From: Geodermatophilus obscurus
Lineage (GTDB): Bacteria; Actinomycetota; Actinomycetes; Mycobacteriales; Geodermatophilaceae
Assembly: GCF_900115395.1 (NCBI RefSeq)
Contig: NZ_FOWE01000008.1
Coordinates: 1 to 64,000 of the forward strand
Direction of reading: 5' to 3'
Length of the DNA stretch: 64,000 nt
Part shown: positions 7,877 through 16,540 of the stretch, in pieces
Layout: every line of letters begins with the position of its first letter
Numbering within the stretch: position 1 is the stretch's first letter
The notes under the pieces: generated by a model
The model's input: only the letters and a program-made list of their open reading frames with translations
The model's database searches: none
What the model was told of the DNA's origin: nothing
Program-made: the position numbers and the translations under genes

Positions 7877-9050
7877 GGGGGTCGTCCGGGTCGAGGCCGA
7901 ACCAGGGGTAGGAGGCCTTGCGGGTGCGGCCGATGGCCCGGTCGACGCGGGACTCGGTGAAGGGGTCCCAGGCGGAGAAGCCGGTGTAGCCGCCCTCGGT
8001 CATGTGCGTGGGCGGCCGGGCACGCAGCCCGCGGGCGACGACGTCGTCGCGCCAGGACTGCGGGATCGCCGTCGCCGGGTCCAGCTGCTCGCCCGACGCC
8101 TCCGCCAGCAGGTGGGTCCAGGCCCGCGGCACGCAGCGCACCAGCCCGTAGCCGCCCCCGCCGAGGGCGATCCAGCGGCCGTCGCAGATCTCGTGCGCCA
8201 ACTCGTGGACGGCCCGGTAGCCGGCCCGCTGGCCGTCGACGGTGAGCGCGAGGTCGGCGAGCGGGTCCTCGTGGTGGGTGTCGCAGCCGCACTGGGTGAC
8301 CAGGATCTGCGGGGAGAAGGCCCGCAGCACGCCGGGGACGACGGCGGAGAAGGCGCGCAACCAGCCGGAGTCGTCGGTGCCGTTGGGCAGGGCGATGTTG
8401 ACCGCGCTGCCCAGCGCCTTCTCCGGGTGGCCGGTCTCCTCGGGGAAGCCGGTGCCCGGGAAGAGGGTCAGCGGGGTCTGGTGGATGCTGACGGTGAGCA
8501 CCCGCGGGTCGTCGTAGAAGACCGCCTGCACGCCGTCGCCGTGGTGCACGTCGAGGTCGACGTAGGCGATGCGCTCGTAGCCCTGGCCGAGCAGCCACCG
8601 GATGGCGATCGCGGCGTCGTTGAACAGGCAGAACCCCGACGCGCGGTCGGGCATGGCGTGGTGCAGGCCGCCGGAGATGTTGACCGCGTGCTGCGCCCGG
8701 CCGGAGTGGACCAGCTCGGCGGCCTGCACGCTGCCGCCGGTGATGAGCGCGGCGGCGTCGTACATGCCCTCGAAGACGGGGTTGTCCGCGGTACCCAGGC
8801 CGTAGGCGGGGTCGGGGTGGGTGGGTGCGCGCCGCACCGCCTCGAGGTAGGCCGGGTCGTGGACCAGGGTCAGCAGGTCCGTGCCGGCCGGGGTGGGGGC
8901 GACGACGTCGATGCGACTCGACGCCAGGACGCCGAGGCCGTCGGCCAGCCGCATGGTCAGGTCCAGCCGCACCGGGTGCAGCGGATGGTCACCGCCCAGC
9001 GTGTAGCCGAGCAGCGCGTCGTCCCAGACGACGGCCACCGAGTCGCTCAC
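7869..9050 (-). CDS. acuC: AcuC-type protein deacetylase (class I HDAC fold)
   Basis: A 393-residue zinc-dependent deacetylase of the histone deacetylase superfamily. The central catalytic region is intact: a GLHHAMPDRASGFCLFNDAAIA block near 130-151 and DLDVHHGDGVQ near 166-176, containing the zinc Asp and His and the charge-relay histidines. In Bacillus AcuC removes acetyl groups from acetyl-CoA synthetase. Here it is the first gene of a two-gene operon with a GNAT/acyl-CoA-synthetase fusion, which fits reversible acetylation of an acyl-CoA-forming enzyme. The start is GTG at 9050 after an AGGAGGG site. Confidence 0.93.
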   Translation of the reverse strand: MSDSVAVVWDDALLGYTLGGDHPLHPVRLDLTMRLADGLGVLASSRIDVVAPTPAGTDLLTLVHDPAYLEAVRRAPTHPDPAYGLGTADNPVFEGMYDAAALITGGSVQAAELVHSGRAQHAVNISGGLHHAMPDRASGFCLFNDAAIAIRWLLGQGYERIAYVDLDVHHGDGVQAVFYDDPRVLTVSIHQTPLTLFPGTGFPEETGHPEKALGSAVNIALPNGTDDSGWLRAFSAVVPGVLRAFSPQILVTQCGCDTHHEDPLADLALTVDGQRAGYRAVHELAHEICDGRWIALGGGGYGLVRCVPRAWTHLLAEASGEQLDPATAIPQSWRDDVVARGLRARPPTHMTEGGYTGFSAWDPFTESRVDRAIGRTRKASYPWFGLDPDDPRD

Positions 9051-9244
9051 GGGGCCCTCCTGTCACCGTCGGGGCGCCGGCGCCGGGACGTCGTCGTCCG
9101 CGGCCCGCCCTGCCGGGACGCTACCGCCGGTACCGGGGCGCCGCCCTCCCCACCGCCGCCTGCCCGCCCGTCGCCGACTCGCCGCGGACGACCGGGCAGG
9201 TGGCCCGTGCGCCGTAGGATCGGCGGCGACACGGAGGAGTGCCA

Positions 9245-9952
9245 GTGAACGACCTCATCGACACCACCGAGATGTACCTCCGCACGATCTTCGAACTGGA
9301 GGAGGAGGGGATCGTCCCGCTCCGGGCGCGGATCGCGGAGCGGCTGCACCAGAGCGGGCCCACCGTCAGCCAGACCGTCGCGCGCATGGAGCGCGACGGG
9401 CTGCTCACCGTGGAGGGCGACCGGCACCTGCAGCTGTCGGAGACCGGCCGCGCGCTGGCCACCGCGGTCATGCGCAAGCACCGGCTGGCCGAGTGCCTGC
9501 TCGTCGACGTCATCGGCCTGGACTACGCCGACGTCCACGAGGAGGCGTGCCGCTGGGAGCACGTCATGAGCGAGGCGGTCGAGCGCAAGCTGCTCACCCT
9601 GCTCGGCAACCCGACGGTCTCCCCCTTCGGCAACCCGATCCCCGGCCTCGACGCCCTCGGCGGGGAGACCTCCGCCGTGCTCGACGCCCTCGTCCTGCTG
9701 TCGACGTCGGCCACCGCCGAGGGGCGGCGGGTGACGATCCGGCGGATCAGCGAGCAGCTGCAGGAGGACGCCACCCTGCTGCGCCGGCTCGCCGACCAGG
9801 GCGTGCGCCCCGGCGCGACCATGGTCGCCCGGTCGGCCAACGGGACGGTCACCCTCGACGGGGTCGCCCTGCCACCGGGCGTGGCCCAGCACCTGTTCGT
9901 GGCCGCGCTCGACGAGGACCTGACCCCGGCGGAGGCCGCGGCCCAGCTGTAG
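9245..9952 (+). CDS. ideR: Iron-dependent repressor IdeR (DtxR family)
   Basis: A 235-residue Fe(II)-sensing repressor. An N-terminal winged helix (residues 1-73, with SGPTVSQTVARMERDGLL as recognition region), a dimerisation domain and an SH3-like C-terminal domain are present. All expected metal ligands can be counted: Met10, Cys102, Glu105 and His106 for the regulatory site, and His79, Glu83 and His98 for the ancillary site. The GTG at 9245 gives the exact mycobacterial N-terminus after CGGAGGAG; an upstream GTG at 9239 adds two residues. Likely targets in this window are the iron boxes near 60.17 and 63.92 kb. Confidence 0.97.
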   Translation: MNDLIDTTEMYLRTIFELEEEGIVPLRARIAERLHQSGPTVSQTVARMERDGLLTVEGDRHLQLSETGRALATAVMRKHRLAECLLVDVIGLDYADVHEEACRWEHVMSEAVERKLLTLLGNPTVSPFGNPIPGLDALGGETSAVLDALVLLSTSATAEGRRVTIRRISEQLQEDATLLRRLADQGVRPGATMVARSANGTVTLDGVALPPGVAQHLFVAALDEDLTPAEAAAQL

Positions 9953-9976
9953 GCGACGGGCCCCTCGCGGGCCCTC

Positions 9977-10012
9977 GGCGCCCGGCACCGCTCCCCGCGG
10001 GTGCCGGGCGCC
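9977..10012 (+). terminator. Terminator hairpin after ideR
   Basis: GGCGCCCGGCACC (9977-9989) pairs perfectly with GGTGCCGGGCGCC (10000-10012) around a 10-nt loop. It is 25 bp beyond the ideR stop. Confidence 0.8.
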
Positions 10013-10075
10013 GCTCGTTACGGTGGCGGCCACCGTCTGCCAGACGGAACCGCGCCCAGCCCGCGAGGAGCCCCG

Positions 10076-12169
10076 GTGAGCCAGCCCGACCACCCGACCG
10101 ACGACTCCGCGGAGGCTCCCGCCGCACCTCCCGGCTCCTCCTTCGAGCGCCTCGCCGACTTCGTCGCGCTCCCGCGGGTGTCCGGCCTGGCCCTGTCGGC
10201 CGACGGGACCCGGCTGGCGGTCTCGGTGCAGACGCTCGGCCCGGAGCGCACGCGCTGGCAGTCGGCGCTGTGGGAGGTCGACCCCGCCGGGCAGCGCCCG
10301 CCCCGGCGGCTGACCCGCAGCGCACCGGGCGAGTCCGCGCCGTCCTTCACCCCCGACGGCAGCCTGCTGTTCGTCTCCGCCCGACCCGACCCGGCCGCCG
10401 GCAAGGACGCCGGGGAGCCGGAGCCGGCGCTGTGGGCGCTGCCGGCCGGCGGTGGCGAGGCCCGCCCGGTGGTGACCCGCCGCGGCGGCGTGGGCGGCTT
10501 CGCGGTCGCCGCCCACAGCGGCGACGTCGTGGTGGTGGCCTCGGCCATGCCGGGTGCCGCGGACGCCGCCGAGGACGGCGAGCGCCGCACGGCCCGCAAG
10601 GACGCCGGGGTGACGGCGATCCTGCACGAGGCCTACCCCGTGCGGTACTGGGACGCCGACCTCGGCCCGGCCGTGCCGCACCTGTTCTGGGCCGGCGCCG
10701 TGCCGGCGGAGGACCCGGCCGGGGAGGCCTCCGAGCCGGTCGACCTCCGCGACCTCACCCCCGACGCCGGCCCGCCCGTCGGAGCCGGCGAGTGGGTGAC
10801 CCTCTCCCCCGACGGGACCCGGGCGCTGCGGCACGAGCAGGTGCCCGACGGCCCGGCCGGCCGCCGCACCCGGCTGGTGCTCGTGGAGACCGCCACCGGG
10901 GAGAGCCGGGTGCTGGCCGACGACCCGCTGGCCGACGTCCACTCCGGCGCCTTCTCCCCCGACGGCGCCTCCGTGGTGTGCGTCCGCGAGACGACGACCA
11001 CCTACGCCGAGCCGCCGGACTTCACGCTGCTGCTGGTCGACGTCGCCTCCGCGGGGACCCGGGAGCTCACCACCGGCTTCGACCGCTGGCCCAGCGCCCC
11101 GCAGTTCGCCGCCGACGGCGACGCCGTCTACTTCCTCGCCGACGACGACGGCCGGCACGCGCTGTTCCGCGTGGACCTGGCCGGCGGGGACCCGGTGCGG
11201 CTGACCACGGACGGCGCCTACAGCGACCTGCAGGTGGCCCGCGACGGCAGCGCCCTCTACGCGCTGCGCTCGGCCTACGACGAGCCACCGGTCCCCGTCC
11301 GGCTCGACCCGCGGGCGACCGGCCAGCACCCCGACCCGCTGCCCGCTCCGGGCGCGGTCGGCCGGCTGCCGGGGACGCTGACCGAGGTCCGCGCCACCGC
11401 CGCCGACGGCGCCGAGGTGCAGTCGTGGCTGGTCCTGCCCGAGGGCGCCTCGGCCGAGCACCCGGCGCCGCTGCTGCTGTGGATCCACGGCGGACCGCTG
11501 ATGAGCTGGAACTCCTGGTCGTGGCGCTGGTGCCCGTGGGTGCTGGCCGCCCGCGGCTACGCCGTCCTGCTGCCCAACCCGGCGCTGTCGCAGGGCTTCG
11601 GCCAGGACTTCGTGCGGCGCGGCTGGGGCGAGTGGGGCGGGGCGCCCTACACCGACCTCATGGCCGCCGTGGACGCCGCACTGGAGCGGCCCGACCTCGA
11701 CGCGGAGCGCACCGCGGCGATGGGCGGCTCGTTCGGCGGCTACATGGCCAACTGGGTGGCCACCCAGACCGACCGGTTCCGGGCGATCGTCACGCACGCC
11801 AGCCTGTGGGACCTCGACAGCTTCGTGGGCACCACGGACGCGGCCTACTACTGGGAGAAGGAGTGGGGCGACCCGCTCGCGACCCCCAAGCGCTACGAGC
11901 AGAACTCGCCGCACCGGTTCGCCGACGCCATCCGCACGCCGGTGCTGGTCATCCACGGCGACAAGGACTACCGCGTGCCGATCGGCGAGGGCCTGCGTCT
12001 CTGGTACGACCTGCAGAAGCGCGGCGTGCCCTCGCGGTTCCTCTACTTCCCCGACGAGAACCACTGGGTGCTCACCCCCGGCAACTCCGCGGTCTGGTAC
12101 GAGACGGTGATCGCCTTCCTGGCCGAGCACGTCCTCGGCCAGGAGTGGCAGCGACCCGCACTGCTCTGA
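10076..12169 (+). CDS. S9 family prolyl-oligopeptidase-like peptidase
   Basis: A 697-residue serine peptidase, probably cytoplasmic as no signal peptide is seen. The N-terminal two thirds contain WD40-like beta-propeller repeats (several SPDG motifs), and the C-terminal alpha/beta hydrolase carries the catalytic serine in GGSFGGYM, the aspartate in IHGDKDYRVP and the histidine in DENHWVLTP. The family cleaves short peptides, often releasing dipeptides or acyl-amino acids. The GTG at 10076 follows GAGGAG. The gene ends 3 bp from the convergent DUF4192 gene. Confidence 0.93.
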   Translation: MSQPDHPTDDSAEAPAAPPGSSFERLADFVALPRVSGLALSADGTRLAVSVQTLGPERTRWQSALWEVDPAGQRPPRRLTRSAPGESAPSFTPDGSLLFVSARPDPAAGKDAGEPEPALWALPAGGGEARPVVTRRGGVGGFAVAAHSGDVVVVASAMPGAADAAEDGERRTARKDAGVTAILHEAYPVRYWDADLGPAVPHLFWAGAVPAEDPAGEASEPVDLRDLTPDAGPPVGAGEWVTLSPDGTRALRHEQVPDGPAGRRTRLVLVETATGESRVLADDPLADVHSGAFSPDGASVVCVRETTTTYAEPPDFTLLLVDVASAGTRELTTGFDRWPSAPQFAADGDAVYFLADDDGRHALFRVDLAGGDPVRLTTDGAYSDLQVARDGSALYALRSAYDEPPVPVRLDPRATGQHPDPLPAPGAVGRLPGTLTEVRATAADGAEVQSWLVLPEGASAEHPAPLLLWIHGGPLMSWNSWSWRWCPWVLAARGYAVLLPNPALSQGFGQDFVRRGWGEWGGAPYTDLMAAVDAALERPDLDAERTAAMGGSFGGYMANWVATQTDRFRAIVTHASLWDLDSFVGTTDAAYYWEKEWGDPLATPKRYEQNSPHRFADAIRTPVLVIHGDKDYRVPIGEGLRLWYDLQKRGVPSRFLYFPDENHWVLTPGNSAVWYETVIAFLAEHVLGQEWQRPALL

Positions 12170-12172
12170 CCC

Positions 12173-13276
12173 TCAGCCGGCATCCGTCAGGAGCGTGCTG
12201 CGGATGAGCGCGCGCAGCTCGGCCGGCGGCACGCACGCGGCCAGGCCCTCGGCCAGCAGCCGGGGCAGCCGCGCGCCCGGGTCGGCGGCCATCGCCCGGT
12301 CGAGCGCGACGTTGGCCGTGGCGCCGTCGCCGCGCAGCCACGCGCTGACGGCCAGCAGCGTCGCGGGCGCGCCGTCGAGGGGCACCGGCGCGCGGCGGGT
12401 GCACTCCGTCCACAGCACCTCGGCGGCCGCGGCGTCCTCGCCGAGGGCCAGGGCGAGCGCCCGGTCACGGACGTCGGGCACGGTGAGCGCCCAGAGCACC
12501 TCGGCCACGCGGGCGTCGGGCAGCCGCGTGCCGGCGGTGGCCGGCCCCGGCCGGCAGGCGGCCACGGCGTCGGCGACCAGGGCGGCGCCCGCCTCGGCGA
12601 CCTCGTCCGCAGCACCGGAGCGCAGGCGGGCGGCGTGCCGCCGTCCGGTCCGCAGGCACTGCGCCGCCATCGCCGCGGCGGCGGGCCCCTCGGCCGGGGC
12701 GATGCGGGCGGCGAGCGCGTCGCGGTCGGGTGCCAGCACCGCGCCACCCGCGACCGCGGCCGCGGCCAGCGGGCTGGCACCCTCGGGGACGGGCGTGCCC
12801 GCGCCGGGCCCGCAGCACGGGTGCGGGCAGTCGTAGTCCCACCAGCGGCCGCCGCGGACCAGCAGCGCCTCGCGGACGGGGACGTCCCGCGCGTCGAGGG
12901 CGAGCACCAGCTCGTGCACCACGTCGCGGTGCGGCAGCTCCGGCCGGGCCTCGAGGTCGCCGGACCCGGGGGGCGCGACCGGCAGGACCGTGACGTCCGG
13001 CGCCAGGACGTCAGGGGAGTCGGACACCACCGCGAGGAGCACGGCCCCGGGGTCGTCGGTGACGAGCTTGACGGCGAGCGTGCGGGCCAGCGCCGCGGCC
13101 GCCCCGGGAGGCGGGAGGTCGGCGCGCACGGTGAGGCCGACCCGGCTGCCGCCGGGACCGCGCAGGCTGACCAGCACCACCGACTCGGCCGGCCGGAAGC
13201 CGAGCAGGTGCGGCAGGGCCGCGGCGACCTCGCCGGTGTCGCCGAGGCGGATGACGGGGATCGGGGGTTCGTCCAC
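12173..13276 (-). CDS. DUF4192 domain-containing protein
   Basis: A 367-residue soluble actinobacterial protein. The N-terminal block (IRLGDTGEVAAALPHLLGFRPAESVVLVSL) and the internal WWDYDCPHPCCGPG motif near residues 145-158, with three cysteines and a histidine, identify the DUF4192 family. The C-terminal half is Ala-rich and helical and may form repeat-like helices. Function is unknown for the whole family. It converges with the S9 peptidase with a 3-bp gap, and no other gene forms an operon with it. Confidence 0.9.
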   Translation of the reverse strand: MDEPPIPVIRLGDTGEVAAALPHLLGFRPAESVVLVSLRGPGGSRVGLTVRADLPPPGAAAALARTLAVKLVTDDPGAVLLAVVSDSPDVLAPDVTVLPVAPPGSGDLEARPELPHRDVVHELVLALDARDVPVREALLVRGGRWWDYDCPHPCCGPGAGTPVPEGASPLAAAAVAGGAVLAPDRDALAARIAPAEGPAAAAMAAQCLRTGRRHAARLRSGAADEVAEAGAALVADAVAACRPGPATAGTRLPDARVAEVLWALTVPDVRDRALALALGEDAAAAEVLWTECTRRAPVPLDGAPATLLAVSAWLRGDGATANVALDRAMAADPGARLPRLLAEGLAACVPPAELRALIRSTLLTDAG

Positions 13277-13369
13277 ACGAGCGACCCTGGGACCGCACGT
13301 GGGCCGGCGAGGGCGCCGACGACCCGCTGTGGACGACCGGGCGGCTGTGGACGGCGATCGGCGGACCCG

Positions 13370-14131
13370 TCAGTCGAGGGCCTCGGCCTGCGTGTCGTAG
13401 GCCTCCCGGAGCAGACCGGTGAACGCCGTCGGGTCCAGCCGGCCACCGCCGGTGTCGGTGGTGACCAGGACGACCACCCGCTCGCCGTCGTGCACAGCGC
13501 CCACCAGCGCCGGCACGGTCACCTGCTGCCCGTCGGGCCCGGTCGCGGTGGTGGTGGAGCTGATGCCCGCGGAGCCGTCGCCGAGGTCGGGGACGTCGAT
13601 CTCGTCGAAGGCGACGGTGACGGTGCCGACCTCCGGCGAGGTCAGCTGCACCGAGCGGCAGGCCCCGAGCTGGTCGTCGAAGTTCGCCACGGCGTCCTCC
13701 GCCGGCCCGCCCGACGTCAGCGCCTGCACCGTGGTGGTCGTCCCGAGGACGGCGACCTGCGCGGCGACGTCGTCGTACTCGTCGAAGGAGGGCTGGGTGC
13801 CCTGCACGGCCTGGTCGCACTCGGGCGGGGTCACCTGCAGTCCCTCGGTGGAGGCGCCGGCGGCGCTCTGCTCGAGTTGTTGCTCGGGAATCGGGGTGAC
13901 CTGGGCGCCGGGGCCGAACGCGTCGGCGGGCAGCAGCCCCGGGGCCAGGTCCGTCCCCGACGACGGCGCCCCCGACGACACCGACTCCGACGCCCCGGCC
14001 GACTCCGAGGGCGACCCCGACGCCGGCGACGCGGGCGAGGCGCTGCCCTCGACGTCGCCACCACCGCACGCGCTCAGCAGGACCGCGGCGGCCAGGCCGG
14101 CGGGGGCACGCAGACGACGGCTGGTGATCAT
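13370..14131 (-). CDS. Secreted lipoprotein with PknH-sensor-like domain
   Basis: A 253-residue lipoprotein. The signal peptide ends in the lipobox LLSAC (Cys near residue 18), followed by a 55-residue Ser/Pro/Gly/Ala linker. The remaining domain has the spaced cysteines (ECDQAV, GACRS) and the alternating strands typical of the actinobacterial extracellular sensor (PknH-like/DUF5642) group; this assignment is by pattern only. I used the ATG at 14131 because it gives a proper signal peptide; an earlier in-frame start at 14188 would place 19 charged residues before it. Confidence 0.75.
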   Translation of the reverse strand: MITSRRLRAPAGLAAAVLLSACGGGDVEGSASPASPASGSPSESAGASESVSSGAPSSGTDLAPGLLPADAFGPGAQVTPIPEQQLEQSAAGASTEGLQVTPPECDQAVQGTQPSFDEYDDVAAQVAVLGTTTTVQALTSGGPAEDAVANFDDQLGACRSVQLTSPEVGTVTVAFDEIDVPDLGDGSAGISSTTTATGPDGQQVTVPALVGAVHDGERVVVLVTTDTGGGRLDPTAFTGLLREAYDTQAEALD

Positions 14132-14184
14132 GGTCGGACGCTGATGGCGGCGGGACGACCCCGCAGGTCGACCGCCCGGACGGG

Positions 14185-14478
14185 TCACACCTCGTACTGG
14201 ACGGCGCTGCGCGCGGCCAGGTACGGGCGGACGTGCTCGGCGATGACCTCGAGGTGCACCGGGTCGGTGGCATAGCGGCGGAAGGCCCCGGCGTCGGGGA
14301 AGTCGGCCACCAGGACGGTGTGCGCGTTGCCCTCGACCAGGCCGGCGTCGGGCGCCACGGTGAAGGCCAGCGACCCCGGCACCTGCTCGGGCAGCCGGCG
14401 CAGCGCGGCGACCGTCGCGGCCCGGCGGTCCTCGTCGGCGGCGTCGGACCAGGTGAAGTGGACGACGTGTCGGATCAC
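14185..14478 (-). CDS. Dabb (stress-responsive A/B barrel) domain protein
   Basis: A 97-residue single-domain protein of the dimeric alpha-beta barrel fold. It opens with IRHVVHFTW and ends with VRPYLAARSAVQYEV, matching the Dabb family. Family members have few proven activities. The GTG at 14478 has CAGGGT seven bases upstream (14486-14491), so a leaderless mRNA is likely. It is divergent from the glycosyltransferase cluster, with only 53 bp between start codons. Confidence 0.85.
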   Translation of the reverse strand: MIRHVVHFTWSDAADEDRRAATVAALRRLPEQVPGSLAFTVAPDAGLVEGNAHTVLVADFPDAGAFRRYATDPVHLEVIAEHVRPYLAARSAVQYEV

Positions 14479-14485
14479 GCCGGTC

Positions 14486-14524
14486 ACCCTGTCAGGCGGG
14501 CGGACGGTGCGGGGTCGGTAGGGT
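14486..14524. promoter_or_regulatory. Divergent leaderless promoters (Dabb and GT4)
   Basis: On the minus strand CAGGGT (14486-14491) lies 7 nt before the GTG at 14478. On the plus strand TAGGGT (14519-14524) lies 7 nt before the ATG at 14532. Neither start has a Shine-Dalgarno sequence. Confidence 0.55.
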
Positions 14525-14531
14525 CCGGCGC

Positions 14532-15785
14532 ATGGGACGACGGCTGCGGATCGCACTGCTGTCGTACCGGAGCAAGCCGCACAGCGGCGGGCAGGGCGTG
14601 TACGTGCGGGCGCTGTCGCGCGAGCTGACCGCGCTCGGTCACGCCGTCGAGGTCCTCAGCGGCCAGCCCTACCCGGAGCTCGACGACGGCGTCCCGCTGA
14701 CCCGGGTGCCCAGCCTGGACCTCTACCGCGAGCCCGACCCGTTCCGCACGCCGCGGCCCTCGGAGTTCCGCGACGGGATCGACGTCCTGGAGTTCGCGGC
14801 GATGTGTACTGCCGGGTTCCCCGAGCCGCTCACCTTCACCCTCCGCGCGGCCCGCGCACTGCTCCCCCGCGCTCACGAGTTCGACGTCGTCCACGACAAC
14901 CAGTCCCTCGGCTACGGGCTGCTGCGGCTGGTCCGCGCCGGCGTCCCGACGGTGGCCACCGTGCACCACCCGGTGGCCATCGACCGGCGGCTCGACCTCG
15001 CGGCCGCGCCGTCGCTGCGCCGCCGGCTGACGCTCACCCGCTGGTACGGCTTCACCGCGATGCAGGCCCGCGTGGCGCCGCGGCTGGACGCCGTCACCAC
15101 GGTGTCGGAGAGCTCCCGCCGCGACATCGAGACCCACCTGCACGTGCCCGCGTCGGCCGTCGAGGTCGTCCCGGTCGGCATCGACCCCGGCGTCTTCACC
15201 CCGCCGCCGGCCGACCGGCTCCGCGAGGCCGACTCGATCGTGGTCACCACCAGCGCCGACGTCCCGCTCAAGGGCCTGGTGCACCTGCTGGAGGCGGTGG
15301 CGAAGCTGCGCACCGAGCGGCCGGTGCGGCTGACCGTCGTCGGTACCGCCCGGCCCGGTGGCCCCGCCGAGTCCGCGCTGGACCGCCTGGGCCTGCGCGA
15401 CGCCGTCCGCTTCACCGGCCCGTTGCCCGAGGCCGACCTGGTCGGGCTGCTGCAGACGGCCACCGTGGCCGCCATCCCCTCCCTCTACGAGGGGTTCTCC
15501 CTGCCGGCGGTGGAGGCGATGGCCTGCGGCACGCCGCTGGTCACCACCGACGCCGGCGCGCTGCCGGAGGTCGTCGGCACGCAGGCGGGGCTGCGGGTGC
15601 GGGCCGGCGACGTCGACGAGCTGACCGCGGCGTTGCGGCTGGTGCTGGAGAACCCGTCGCTGCAGGAGCAGCTCGGCCGGGCCGGCCGCCGGCGGGTGCT
15701 GACCACCTACACGTGGCGCTCCACCGCGGAGCGGACGGCCGACTGGTACACCGAGGTGCTGGAACGGAAGGGTCGCCCGTGCTGA
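14532..15785 (+). CDS. GT4-type glycosyltransferase
   Basis: A 417-residue GT-B retaining glycosyltransferase. The N-terminal Rossmann half starts LRIALLSYRSKPHSGGQGVYV with the glycine-rich acceptor loop, and the C-terminal half carries the EX7E nucleotide-sugar motif (EGFSLPAVEAMACGTPLV, near residues 320-337). It is the first gene of a five-gene cluster joined by short overlaps. The next start overlaps its stop by 7 bp. Donor and acceptor sugars are unknown. The start codon seems to be the first transcribed codon, after a TAGGGT box. Confidence 0.93.
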   Translation: MGRRLRIALLSYRSKPHSGGQGVYVRALSRELTALGHAVEVLSGQPYPELDDGVPLTRVPSLDLYREPDPFRTPRPSEFRDGIDVLEFAAMCTAGFPEPLTFTLRAARALLPRAHEFDVVHDNQSLGYGLLRLVRAGVPTVATVHHPVAIDRRLDLAAAPSLRRRLTLTRWYGFTAMQARVAPRLDAVTTVSESSRRDIETHLHVPASAVEVVPVGIDPGVFTPPPADRLREADSIVVTTSADVPLKGLVHLLEAVAKLRTERPVRLTVVGTARPGGPAESALDRLGLRDAVRFTGPLPEADLVGLLQTATVAAIPSLYEGFSLPAVEAMACGTPLVTTDAGALPEVVGTQAGLRVRAGDVDELTAALRLVLENPSLQEQLGRAGRRRVLTTYTWRSTAERTADWYTEVLERKGRPC

Positions 15786-16540
15786 CCGTCGACTACGACC
15801 TGCTCGACCTGCGGCCGGGCATGACCGTCCTCGACCTCGGCTGCGGCGAGGGCCGGCACGCGTTCGAGGCCTACCGGCGCGGCGCCCGCGTGGTCGCCCT
15901 CGACTGGGGCGTGTCCGAGGTGGAGACGACCAAGCGGTGGCTGGGCGCGATCGCCGAGGCCGGCGAGGCGCCGGCCGGTGCCCGGTTCGAGGTGGTGCGC
16001 GGCGACCTGCGGCACCTGCCCGTCCCCGACGCGAGCGTCGACCGGGTCATCGCCTCGGAGGTGCTCGAGCACGTCCCCGACGACGCCCGCGCGATGGCCG
16101 AGATCGCCCGCGTGCTCACGCCGGGCGGGCGGGTCGCGGTCACCGTGCCGCGCTTCGGCCCCGAGCGGATCTGCTGGGCGCTGTCGGACGCCTACCACGC
16201 CAACGAGGGCGGCCACGTCCGCATCTACCGCGGTGACGCGCTGCGCGCGCGGCTGTCGGTGGCGGGTCTGACACCCGGCCGGCAGCACCACGCGCACGCC
16301 CTGCACGCGCCGTTCTGGTGGCTCAAGTGCGCGGTCGGCGTCGAGCGCGACGCCGCCGTCGTCCGGGCCTACCACCGGCTGCTGGTCTGGGACCTCACCC
16401 GGCGGCCGTGGGTGACGCGGGTGGCCGAGCGGGTGCTCGACCCGCTCATCGGCAAGAGCCTCGTCGTCTACGCGGACAAGCCGGCCGTCGCGCGGCCGGC
16501 GGCCGCCCGCGAGCGGGAGCGGACCGCTGCCGCGCGCTGA
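15779..16540 (+). CDS. Class I SAM-dependent methyltransferase
   Basis: A 253-residue methyltransferase. The SAM motif I is VLDLGCGEGRHAFEA (about residues 18-32), the acidic motif II is VVALDWG, and VIASEVLEHVPDD is motif IV. This is the Methyltransf_11/25 pattern used on small molecules or lipids rather than on DNA. The GTG at 15779 lies inside the end of the glycosyltransferase gene, so translation is coupled. It ends about where the alpha-toroid gene begins. The likely substrate is the product of the neighbouring glycosyltransferases, by inference from context. Confidence 0.9.
   Translation: MLTVDYDLLDLRPGMTVLDLGCGEGRHAFEAYRRGARVVALDWGVSEVETTKRWLGAIAEAGEAPAGARFEVVRGDLRHLPVPDASVDRVIASEVLEHVPDDARAMAEIARVLTPGGRVAVTVPRFGPERICWALSDAYHANEGGHVRIYRGDALRARLSVAGLTPGRQHHAHALHAPFWWLKCAVGVERDAAVVRAYHRLLVWDLTRRPWVTRVAERVLDPLIGKSLVVYADKPAVARPAAARERERTAAAR

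Noticed and set aside
9047-12130. A 1027-codon open frame on the minus strand
   Set aside because: It is antisense to ideR and the S9 peptidase, both with full motif support. Its product is a low-complexity Gly/Arg/Val/His string typical of shadow frames at 75% GC.
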